Part shown: positions 19,794-29,000 of the stretch, in pieces | Numbering within the stretch: position 1 is the stretch's first letter | How the letters are laid out: each line of letters starts with the position of its first letter | Assembly: GCA_016711605.1 (NCBI GenBank) | Contig: JADJSS010000026.1 | Span: forward strand, 1 to 60,391 | DNA: 60,391 nt | Origin: Saprospirales bacterium | Lineage (GTDB): Bacteria; Bacteroidota; Bacteroidia; Chitinophagales; JADIYW01 | Direction: 5' to 3' | Position numbers and translations under genes: made by a program | Notes under the pieces: model-generated | What the model was told of the DNA's origin: nothing | The model's database searches: none | The model's input: the letters and a program-made list of their open reading frames with translations, nothing else

Positions 19794-20840
19794 ATGAAAA
19801 AGTTGTTAAATAGAATTAATAAGAATAAAATAATACAAATGAAAAACACAGTTATTAAAATTGCTATGTTATGTTTAATAACTGTGCAATATGTTACTTC
19901 TTATGCACAACAAGAGCCTCAGTATACCCAGTTTATGTATAATAAACTGCCAATTAATGCAGCCTATACTGGTGCGCGTGACGTATTAAGTATTCGTGCG
20001 TTATATAGAAATCAATGGTCTGGTATAAAAGGTGCACCACAAACAACATCTTTAAGTTTACATAGTCCTTTTAAACGCGAATCTAATGCAATGGGTATGT
20101 ATATTGTTAACGACAGATTAGGTGTAACCAACCAAACCTGGTTTAATGTTACTTATGCTTATAGAATATCATTGCCTAAAAAAATGAAATTATCTATTGG
20201 TCTTAATGCTGGAATTTTATGGTATAAAAGTAATTTGCAAGATTTAGTTTTAAATTCTAATATAGATCCATTTATTGCTAACGTTAATAGAGTTTTGCCC
20301 GATGTTGGTGCCGGTATTTATCTTACACACGATTATTTTTATGTTGGTGTAAGTGTTCCAAATTTTATAAAATCTAGCTTATATAATAAATCTACCATCA
20401 ATAATATATCTGCTTCAAATGCATCAAAAGTTAATTTTGCACATCGTACACCTCATTTCTTTTTTATGGCAGGTGGTGTAATTCCTGCAGGAAAAGTGTT
20501 GAAAATAAGACCACAAATTTTAGGAAAATATATCGTTGCAGATCAAGGTAAAAAAATTCCTTTTCAAATGGATTTTAATCTCTCGTTGCTAATTTATAAT
20601 AGAGTAAATATTGGAGGAACTTACAGAACAGCGTTTCATAATAAAAAAACAGGATTAACGAATGGAGACAGCTTTGATGTGATGTTAGAAGTTTGGCCTT
20701 TGAAGCAATTCATGATTGGTTATGCTTACGATTATACATTAACCAAATTAGGAGATTATAACAAAGGAAGTCATGAAATAATTTTAGGTTATGATTTCGT
20801 TTATGATAAGAAAAAAATAAACACACCAAGATATTTTTAA
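19794..20840 (+). CDS. PorP/SprF family outer-membrane protein (partner of the first giant cargo)
   Basis: The 348-residue product carries the family signature right after the signal peptide: QQEPQYTQFMYNKLPINAAY, then GARD, ALYRNQW, GAPQTTSLSLHSPF. The rest alternates like a beta-barrel and ends in NTPRYF, with a terminal aromatic typical of outer-membrane barrels. SprF-type proteins are needed for secretion or attachment of an adjacent type B cargo. The ATG at 19839 (MKNTVIKIAMLCLIT) gives a more conventional signal peptide than the ATG at 19794. It lies between the giant gene (10-base gap) and an OmpA gene (18-base gap). The paralogue at 30759 is very similar along its whole length. Confidence 0.93.
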   Translation: MKKLLNRINKNKIIQMKNTVIKIAMLCLITVQYVTSYAQQEPQYTQFMYNKLPINAAYTGARDVLSIRALYRNQWSGIKGAPQTTSLSLHSPFKRESNAMGMYIVNDRLGVTNQTWFNVTYAYRISLPKKMKLSIGLNAGILWYKSNLQDLVLNSNIDPFIANVNRVLPDVGAGIYLTHDYFYVGVSVPNFIKSSLYNKSTINNISASNASKVNFAHRTPHFFFMAGGVIPAGKVLKIRPQILGKYIVADQGKKIPFQMDFNLSLLIYNRVNIGGTYRTAFHNKKTGLTNGDSFDVMLEVWPLKQFMIGYAYDYTLTKLGDYNKGSHEIILGYDFVYDKKKINTPRYF

Positions 20841-20858
20841 TTCCATATATTTAAGTAA

Positions 20859-23213
20859 ATGATTTATAATATAAATAACAATATAATGAATAAGTTGATT
20901 TTTATTTTTCTTCTTATGTATTCTTGCTCTATGTTTGCAACAGAAATAGAAGGCGGTGGAATTAATGATGCTGTTTTTGGTGGATTAAAGAAAGCAGATC
21001 AATTGTATAAGAATCTTGAATACAAAAAAGCAATACCTTTTTTTGAAGCTTATCTTAAGAAAAATAATAAAGATATTGCTGCTTGGAATAGATTAGGCGA
21101 TTGTTTTAGGTTGACTTCTGACTTTGAAAAAGCTGCAAATTCTTATAGTATTGGTGCAAAAAACAGCAATAATCCTAATTACATACTTTCTTATGCTCAA
21201 ATGTTGCAAGCAATTGGTAAAATTGATGATGCGAAATTCTATTATTCTAGATGTTTGCAAGAAGATTCTACTAATATCATTGCAATTAACCAACTAAATG
21301 CTTGTAATACTTACAGTAATTTTCTTTTATCTAAAGATAGATATGATATTAAAAATTTAGCTTTTAACTCTCCAGGTTATGATTTTAGCCCAACAATTTA
21401 TAAAGATGGATTAATTTTTGCTTCTTCTCGTGATTCATCTAAAGCAATTCAACGGGTGCACACTTGGACAGGTACTACTTTTTTTGATTTATACTTTATT
21501 AAAGGCACTAAAACAAATTTTGAGAAAAATCCTTCAGTAATTAAAAAAGATGGTAGTACAAAATACCATGAAGGTGTAGTAGCTATCACACCAGAAGGAA
21601 AAGTGTATTTTACCAGAAATAATTTTATAAATGGTAAAAAGAAAAATAGTGCTGATAAAATCACAAAACAAAAAATGTATGTAAGCACTATTGATGGACA
21701 AAAATTTGAACAAGATTTAGAATTTGAATTTGATAATAATGAATACAATATTGGACATCCATCAGTAACTACAGACGGTAAAACTATGTTTTTTGTAAGC
21801 GATATGCCTAATGGTTTTGGTGGAAAAGATATTTACTATACAACTTTAGAGAATGGGAAATGGGTGCAACCTACTAATTTAGGTGCAGATTTAAATACTA
21901 TTGGTAATGAAATGTTTCCAATAATTTCTGAGGATGGATTAACGCTGTATTTCTCTAGTAATGGACATTCAGGTATGGGTGGTTTAGATATTTTTAAATC
22001 TAAAAAATTAGCAGATGGAACTTGGACTCAACCTAAAAACATGGGTGCGCCTCTAAATAGTTCTTATGATGATTTTAGCCTTATTTTTGCTGCAGATAAA
22101 ACAACAGGTTATTTTACGTCTAATCGTCCTGATGGTCATGGTCTAGATGATATCTATAGCTTCACAGATTATGGAATTGATTTAGAAGGAATTGTTGTTG
22201 ATTCAATAACAAAATTACCTATTTGTAACAGTAATGTACAAATGAATGCTTCAGGAAATCCTGAAGGTAAGAAAACAACTAAATGCGATGGCTATTTCGA
22301 ATTTTCTGTTTTAAGAAATATGGATTATTGCTTCGATGTAAATGCGGATGATTACTTTCCAAATAATTCTATTTGTGCTACTACAAAAAATATACAACCA
22401 GGTCAAAAAGTATTTGTTCGAATTCCTCTTTTACAGGAAAAACCTGCAGGTTTAACTGTTCAGGTTATCGACAAAAAAACAAAATTACCAATTGATTCTG
22501 CATCTATAATCTTAGCGGATAAATGCGATGGCACCATACAAACTAGTGTTGCAGACAAAGAAGGTAAATCTTGTTTTAAAGTGAAATGTAATTGTGATTT
22601 TGAAGCAATTGGTAATGCACGTGGTTACTTGCCTTCACAGACGTATGCTAACACAAAAGACAAATGTGAAAAATTAGTAAAATGTGGTCAACCAATTGGA
22701 GAAGTGGTCATTGTTGAATTGGATAAATTAATTATTAAAAATAATGAACCTGAGTTAGTGATGCCTAAAGGTTACAATATAGATTCAAATGGCTATATTG
22801 AACTTAAAGATATTTATTATGATTTTGATAAATGGTATATTAGAAAAGAAAGCGAAACTGAATTGTATAAATTGTTATCCTTCTTAATTTTCAATCCTGA
22901 TGCAATAGTAGAAATTGCTTCTCATACAGATGCTCGTGCTCCATTTGATTATAATATTAAATTAAGCCAACGTAGAGCTCAATCTGTTGTAAATTGGTTA
23001 GCTGATAAAGGTATAACAAGAGATAGAATGCAACCAAAAGGTTATGGCGAAACTAAATTAAGAAATAACTGTGCAGATGATGTTAAGTGTTCTGAAGATG
23101 AACATCAACGTAATAGAAGAACAGAGTTTAAAGTGATTGGTACAAAAATTAATATTTCGTCAGATGAAAAGAAAAATATTAAAATCGACCCTTGTTTAAA
23201 GTGTCCTTTTTAG
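20859..23213 (+). CDS. OmpA-family protein with TPR, PD40-type propeller and peptidoglycan-binding domain
   Basis: The protein has a signal peptide; ATG 20886 (MNKLIFIFLLMYSC) is the better-looking start. Tetratricopeptide helices follow (about residues 30-140), then a WD40-like PD40 propeller (about 165-440; repeats such as TFFDLYF, TMFFVSDMPNGFGGKD, LYFSSNGHSGMGGLD, TGYFTSNRPDGHG). Two carboxypeptidase-regulatory-like beta domains come next (about 445-620) and a C-terminal OmpA domain (about 650-770). The OmpA domain has both peptidoglycan-binding landmarks, Asp in SHTDAR and Arg in LSQRRAQ, plus NRRTEF. It ends in DPCLKCPF, shared with its paralogue. It probably anchors the SprF/cargo assembly to the cell wall; that role is inferred from position. 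Confidence 0.92.
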   Translation: MIYNINNNIMNKLIFIFLLMYSCSMFATEIEGGGINDAVFGGLKKADQLYKNLEYKKAIPFFEAYLKKNNKDIAAWNRLGDCFRLTSDFEKAANSYSIGAKNSNNPNYILSYAQMLQAIGKIDDAKFYYSRCLQEDSTNIIAINQLNACNTYSNFLLSKDRYDIKNLAFNSPGYDFSPTIYKDGLIFASSRDSSKAIQRVHTWTGTTFFDLYFIKGTKTNFEKNPSVIKKDGSTKYHEGVVAITPEGKVYFTRNNFINGKKKNSADKITKQKMYVSTIDGQKFEQDLEFEFDNNEYNIGHPSVTTDGKTMFFVSDMPNGFGGKDIYYTTLENGKWVQPTNLGADLNTIGNEMFPIISEDGLTLYFSSNGHSGMGGLDIFKSKKLADGTWTQPKNMGAPLNSSYDDFSLIFAADKTTGYFTSNRPDGHGLDDIYSFTDYGIDLEGIVVDSITKLPICNSNVQMNASGNPEGKKTTKCDGYFEFSVLRNMDYCFDVNADDYFPNNSICATTKNIQPGQKVFVRIPLLQEKPAGLTVQVIDKKTKLPIDSASIILADKCDGTIQTSVADKEGKSCFKVKCNCDFEAIGNARGYLPSQTYANTKDKCEKLVKCGQPIGEVVIVELDKLIIKNNEPELVMPKGYNIDSNGYIELKDIYYDFDKWYIRKESETELYKLLSFLIFNPDAIVEIASHTDARAPFDYNIKLSQRRAQSVVNWLADKGITRDRMQPKGYGETKLRNNCADDVKCSEDEHQRNRRTEFKVIGTKINISSDEKKNIKIDPCLKCPF

Positions 23214-23277
23214 TTAAATTAGAAGAATTGGTTATTTTAGATTACCAACTTGTTAAAAGAATGTTTTTAAATGGTAA

Positions 23278-23299
23278 ATTTTAAATCATGATTTAAAAT
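23278..23299. other. 22-bp perfect palindrome
   Basis: The sequence from 23278 (ATTTTAAATC) reads identically on both strands through 23299. It lies 65 bases after the OmpA stop and about 100 bases before the next gene. It could be an operator half-site pair or a weak hairpin. It has no U-tract typical of a terminator, and in A+T-rich DNA chance remains possible. Confidence 0.45.
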
Positions 23300-23358
23300 A
23301 GTGCAACCAATTGGTAATTTACTAACTCTATCTATACGCACAAATCATTTCTATTATC

Positions 23359-23366
23359 TAATTTTG
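23359..23366 (+). promoter_or_regulatory. Candidate Bacteroidota -7 element (TAATTTTG)
   Basis: This matches TAnnTTTG exactly and lies 34 bases before the ATG at 23401. No TTG is seen at the expected -33 spacing, so support is limited to one element. Confidence 0.3.
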
Positions 23367-23400
23367 GTAGTGATTTTGGTTTGTTGTAAACTATTATTTT

Positions 23401-25362
23401 ATGGTTAGAATTTTACAAGCATTTATAATTATTTCACTTCTAATAAGAATCGGCTTTGCTCAAAATCCGAAAATTAAAGTCAACTATTTTGTTCAAGATG
23501 GCAAAATGATTAGTTCATTAGGAGTTAATGCAGGTGCATGTATTGAAAGATTAATTCCTGGTCTTGGCGGAAATCCTACAACTACTTCCAACTTAGAGAT
23601 TCGTATTCACAGTATACTTAAATCATCAAGTGGCCCAACTGCAGCTACTTTAAATTCTTGCACAGGAGCTACAGCTAGTGGTGGTGCAGGTGTTCCAGGT
23701 TGGAGTTGCGAGAATAGATGTGAAACTGCATCAAATGCTGGTAGATGTGACCAATGGGTTCCAAATGGTTCACAAAATGCTTCTTATCCTGGAAATCCAA
23801 ATTATACAGATACGAGCAGTTATCCTTGTACAGATATTTTATCATATAGATTGAAAGGTTTTGAATCTGATGCAACTTCATCTACAAATTTACAAGACCA
23901 AAATTTTAATGACGGTGCATGTGCAGGAAGTTGTACTTTAGCTTCTTGTTATGGTAATTATCAAACGCCAACAAGTGGCGATAATGATGTGCCAATAAAT
24001 ATTGGTCAAGTTGGAGATACACTCCGTCCATTTTTAGGTGGCGTTTGGTCTAAACTATATCAAACTAATTTAGAAACAGCAGTTTGCACAACTGATGGTT
24101 TTACAAATTATTATTATTCTCGTTGGAAATATCGCTGGTGTTGGGATTCAACTACAATTAATTCATCACACGCTGGCTTGATTAAAACTCCAAGTGTAAC
24201 AGAAATATGTTCAGCTTCCAATTATACGATTTCCGATTCTTCACAAGCATATGAAGCTACACGTGGATTTTCGGAATATCAATGGCAATCTAGTATAAAC
24301 GGCACTACATGGTCAAACATAACTGCGTCTACTGCAAAAGATTTATCTACATCTGCTTTGGTTAATAACAATACAGATAATTCTACTATTACATATTTAG
24401 TAAGAAGAGTAGCGTTGTTTTGTATTGATTTTGTTATTTCTCCAGTTGGAAAAAAATCAGTGTATTCTAATTTACAATCTGTTGTAGTCTATCCACAACC
24501 CAATGCGCCAACCTTATTTGCTGCTGGAACTTCACCTGCAAACGGAACTACAATTTGCAAAGGTTTATTTGTATACGCACAATTTAACCCTGGAAATGGT
24601 GGTTATACAAATGCAACTGATGAATTTCAATATTCAATAAATGGTGGATCTACATGGACAAATTATACACCAGGTGCATCCATTAATACAGCAACAGCAA
24701 CTACATCAGTACAAGTACGTGTACGTAGAGTAGCTGGTTCTTTATTAGCTTGCAATACAACTGCTTGGTCTACGCTTGTTACTTGGCCAGTTTCTTCTAT
24801 TGCAACTCCAGCAACACCAAACATCGTAACACCAAGTAACAATTCAGCTATTTGTCTAGGTGCAAATACGAGTTCAACTTTTAATGCTGGTTCAGGTAGT
24901 GGCACAGGTGATGAGTTTCAATATAGCATTAATAATGGCAGTTCTTGGTCGGTTTATACACCTGGAAATATTATCAATACAACTACTGCAACTACGAAAG
25001 TTATAATACAAACAAGAAGAACAGGCATTGCATCTGGCACTTGTTTCCCAACACCTTGGGCAACTGCTGTAGAATGGAATGTTGTTGCTCAACCAATTGC
25101 TCCTAGTTATAATTCTCACTTTCCTGTAGGTACCGTAAATATTGGCGATACAGTTCGGATGTTGGCAAATGGAGGCTCTGGCGGTGCTGTCGATGCAAAA
25201 GATAGTATGCGTATTTCATTGATAACGGAATTACATGGACTTCATATGTCAATAATTCTCAAGTTCAAATTCCTTCAGGAAGCTGGGATAAAATTATTAT
25301 TCAATCTGCTCGATTATCTGGATCTAGTACAGGTTGCAATTCATTGTTGTGGTCAAATTTAG
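23401..25362 (+). CDS. Secreted T9SS type A cargo, N-terminal part (frameshifted)
   Basis: This frame has a signal peptide ending FAQ (about residue 20). A cysteine-containing domain follows, rich in Ser, Thr and Asn (about 40-250, with WSCENRCETASNAGRCDQW). Further on are repeated Ig/fibronectin-like segments sharing DEFQYSINGGSTWTNYTPG and DEFQYSINNGSSWSVYTPG. Homology to such segments stops near residue 603 (AKDSMRIS). The remaining residues are an out-of-frame tail, because one base is missing near 25211 (CGTATTTCATTGAT where CGTTATTTCATTGAT would read RYFID). The gene resumes in the next frame and runs to 25937. It has its own candidate promoter and no SprF neighbour of its own. Confidence 0.75.
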   Translation: MVRILQAFIIISLLIRIGFAQNPKIKVNYFVQDGKMISSLGVNAGACIERLIPGLGGNPTTTSNLEIRIHSILKSSSGPTAATLNSCTGATASGGAGVPGWSCENRCETASNAGRCDQWVPNGSQNASYPGNPNYTDTSSYPCTDILSYRLKGFESDATSSTNLQDQNFNDGACAGSCTLASCYGNYQTPTSGDNDVPINIGQVGDTLRPFLGGVWSKLYQTNLETAVCTTDGFTNYYYSRWKYRWCWDSTTINSSHAGLIKTPSVTEICSASNYTISDSSQAYEATRGFSEYQWQSSINGTTWSNITASTAKDLSTSALVNNNTDNSTITYLVRRVALFCIDFVISPVGKKSVYSNLQSVVVYPQPNAPTLFAAGTSPANGTTICKGLFVYAQFNPGNGGYTNATDEFQYSINGGSTWTNYTPGASINTATATTSVQVRVRRVAGSLLACNTTAWSTLVTWPVSSIATPATPNIVTPSNNSAICLGANTSSTFNAGSGSGTGDEFQYSINNGSSWSVYTPGNIINTTTATTKVIIQTRRTGIASGTCFPTPWATAVEWNVVAQPIAPSYNSHFPVGTVNIGDTVRMLANGGSGGAVDAKDSMRISLITELHGLHMSIILKFKFLQEAGIKLLFNLLDYLDLVQVAIHCCGQI

Positions 25363-25937
25363 GTACTTGGAATCTTAATTCTGTTTTGCCTGTTGAATTA
25401 ACGAAATTCTATATTTCGAAATACGAAAATTATAACGATTTACATTGGACAACTCTCTCAGAATATAACACCAAAGAATTTGTAATTGAAAAAAGTAAGA
25501 ATGCAATAGATTGGTTACCTACTGGAAATATAAATGCTGTAGGTTTTTCCAATCTATTAAATAATTATACATTCTCAGATTACAATGTACAAAATACTTC
25601 CTACTATTATCGCTTAAAAATAATTGATTTTGATAATGCATTTGAATATTCAACTGTTATTTTTCAACCAAGAAATACTAACAATATCGAATTCAATGTT
25701 TATCCAAATCCTACTAATGGAAATTTGAATATTCAATTTTATGCTGATCAAAATAAAAAAAGTGATTTAGTAGTGAAAAATCTATTAGGTCAAATAGTAA
25801 AAACGATTCACATAAATGTTGTTAATCAAAATAATTTAATTTCAATTGATTGCAGTGATTTATCAAATGGAACGTATTTTATCAATTTCTTAGATCAAAA
25901 GGAAATTAATCATGTTATAAAATTTCTAAAATATTAA
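25344..25937 (+). CDS. Secreted T9SS type A cargo, C-terminal part with Por secretion tail
   Basis: The frame is homologous from about 25215, where it reads FIDNGITWTSYVNNS and so on without a start codon; the first ATG-like start is at 25344. It contains LPVELTKFYISKYENY, a common lead-in to the type A sorting region in Bacteroidota. The C-terminal domain follows, with NIEFNVYPNPTNGNLNIQ, VVKNLLGQIVKT and LSNGTYFINF, the classic T9SS type A signature. Cargo of this class is usually cleaved and attached to A-type lipopolysaccharide. This is the second half of the gene starting at 23401, not a separate gene. Confidence 0.8.
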   Translation: MLWSNLGTWNLNSVLPVELTKFYISKYENYNDLHWTTLSEYNTKEFVIEKSKNAIDWLPTGNINAVGFSNLLNNYTFSDYNVQNTSYYYRLKIIDFDNAFEYSTVIFQPRNTNNIEFNVYPNPTNGNLNIQFYADQNKKSDLVVKNLLGQIVKTIHINVVNQNNLISIDCSDLSNGTYFINFLDQKEINHVIKFLKY

Positions 25938-26018
25938 CTAAATTTATGAAGTAATTCAAACGAATTATTTCTCACGAATAAATATAAAATTAACTAGTTA
26001 TCAATTAAAACGTACAAT

Positions 26019-29000
26019 ATGTTTAATAAGATTTTTTTGCTGTGTATTTGTCTATTTTCGATTTTTAGCACAAAAACAATTTTTGCTCAGTCGCCTACTC
26101 CATTTCAATGCCCAACCATGTTAGCTATTGTAAATGAAGGACCTAATCAACCAGAAAATCCATCATTTATTAGTGTAATCAATGCAGCAACAGGTGCATT
26201 GTCAACTCAAATTGCAGTGAAAGATGCAACTGGAAACGCATTCAAATCATTAAACGGAATTGCACTTAACAATCAAGATGGATTAGCTTATGCGCAATAT
26301 CAAAGAATTCCAACACAAGCAGAAGTAGCTTTAGCATTGGCTACAACTGGAAATTATATTTCTACTTCAACTTTAGTACAAGTTGGTGCTAATGGAATTG
26401 GAGTCAATCTTGGTACATTAAATCCACCTGTCAATACAGGATTTAATATTCATGGTATGTTAGGTTTATTAGGTACAGCTAACAATAGTGGTACTTATTT
26501 CGTAGCAGCAGGTGAAGCTCAAGTTAATTTAGTTGATTCTTCTGTATCTGATTTTAAACTTTATATTGGAAAAATTACTGTTCCAGGTGCTACTGTAACA
26601 TGGACTGAAATACAATTAGCTACTAGTTGTACTGCATTTAGACAAGCATTTATAGATGCGATAACTTCTGGAAGAGATGCTGGTGCACAAGATATGGTTT
26701 GGGATCCAAATTCTGGGAAATTATTATTGTATTCAGGTATAGATAAAATTTTAGGTGTAGTTGATTTAACTGCAAATACTGGAATTTGCATTTCGGATAA
26801 TAATAGTGTGACAGCTACATCAAATTTAGGTGGATTAGCAATAGATAGTGTTGGACAGATGATTGGATTAGAAATAAATACTGGAAAAGTATGGCGCATC
26901 AATACTCGAGGTTGTACTGACGGAAATCCAGCAACACCATGTATAAATAGTGTAACACAAATAAATTCTTATACTGTAAATGGTAACAGTCTTACACGTG
27001 GTGATGCTGCAAGTTGTGTGTTGCCTTGTGTTCCACCAACTATTCAAAAATCTGATGTTGTAACTTGTGTAAACAAAAATACAACAATTGATATCACTGT
27101 TTCTGGTGCATCTTCTCCTTATACATATATTTGGGGTCAAACAGGTGCAGGAACTTTAAGCAATGCTTCAAATCAAGATGCTGGTTTTGTAAGCTCAACT
27201 ACTGGATCTTCAAAATTATATGTTACAGTTAGTGATAAAAAAGGTTGTCAAAATACAGATTCATTATTTGTAACTGTAAATAGTTCAAAAGATACTACAC
27301 GTCAAACAGCAACTATATGTGGTGGTGAAATTATTGAGTTTGGAAATCAGACTATAACAGCAGCAGGTACTTATTATAATGTAGTTTCAGGAAATGATGC
27401 TTGTGATAGTGTTGTTGAATTAACAGTTACATTAAATTGTATACCAACACCATTTACATGTCCTACAATGTTAGCTGTTGTTAATGAAGGCCCGAATCAA
27501 CCAGATCATTTATCTTATATTGCAACTATAAACCCTGCAACTGGCGCACTTGGAACTCAGATTCCAGTTAAAGATGTAACAACAGGAAATCAATATTTAT
27601 CATTAAACGGCCTTGCTTTAAACAGCCAAGATGGATTTGCTTATGTTCAATATCAAAAGACTCCAACAGCTAATGAAGTTAGAGACTCTATTTTATCTTC
27701 AGGACAATATGTGAGTTCATCTAATCTGTATCAAGTTGGTTCAAATGGAAGAGCTACCTTTTTAGGTATTATCAATCCACCATTAACTGCTGGATTTAAT
27801 ACACATGCAGTTGTTTCTTTGTTGGCAACTGCCAATAATAGTGGAACTTATTTTGTTACTGCAGCAGAAGCACAAGTTACGCTACCAAGTACAATTGGTG
27901 CAACTAAATTATATTTAGGAAGAATTACACCACCAAGTGCTGCTGTTTCTTGGACTGAAATAAATTATGATACAAGTTGTGATGCATTTCGTCAGGCTTT
28001 TATAGATGCAGTTACTAATGGAAACGATGCTGGTGCACAAGACATGGTTTGGGACGCAACCACTAATAAAATATGGTTGTACGCAGGTATAGATAAAGTT
28101 TTAGCTGTTATTGATGTCTTATCAAATACAGGTGCTTGCTATGGCGATAATAACAGTGTAACCGCAACCACAAATTTAGGTGGTTTAGCAATAGATAGCA
28201 TCGGCCAAATGATTGCATTGGAATCAACAACTGGTAAAGTTTGGCGAATAGATACACGTGGTTGCACAGACGGAAATCCAGCAACACCTTGTATTACATC
28301 AGTTGCACAAATTAATTCTTATACTGTAAATGGAAATTCAAATACTCGTGTAGATGCAGCAAGTTGCGCATTGCCTTGTGTTACACCAACTATCCAGAAA
28401 TCAGATATTACAACATGTGTAAACAAAAACACATCAATTGATATCACTGTTTCAGGTGCAACAAATCCATACACATATATTTGGGGAAATTATCCAGGTC
28501 AAGGCACTCTATCTAATACAGCAAATCAAGATGCTAGTTATATAAATTCAACTGCAGGAACATATAAAGTATATGTTACTGTAAGTGATAAAAATGGTTG
28601 TCAGAATACAGATTCATTAAATGTTATAGTTTCTAACTCAAAAGATACAACAACAATTACTGCAGGAATTTGCGGTAATCAAACAATTCAATTTGGCAAT
28701 CAAACTATCGATTCACCAGGAACGTATTACAATGTTTTACCAGGCACAGATGCATGTGATAGCGTTATTCAATTAACTGTTTCACTAAATTGTGCACCAA
28801 CACCATTTGCTTGTCCAACAACATTAGCAATTGTAAATGAAGGTCCTAATCAACCAGATAAACCATCTTTTATAGCAACCATAAATCCAGCAACTGGTGC
28901 ACTTGGTGTACAAACAGCTGTGGTTGATAGTTTAGGTGTGCAACTAAAATCATTAAACGGAATTGCTATAAATTCTGCTGATGGATTTGCTTATGCACAA

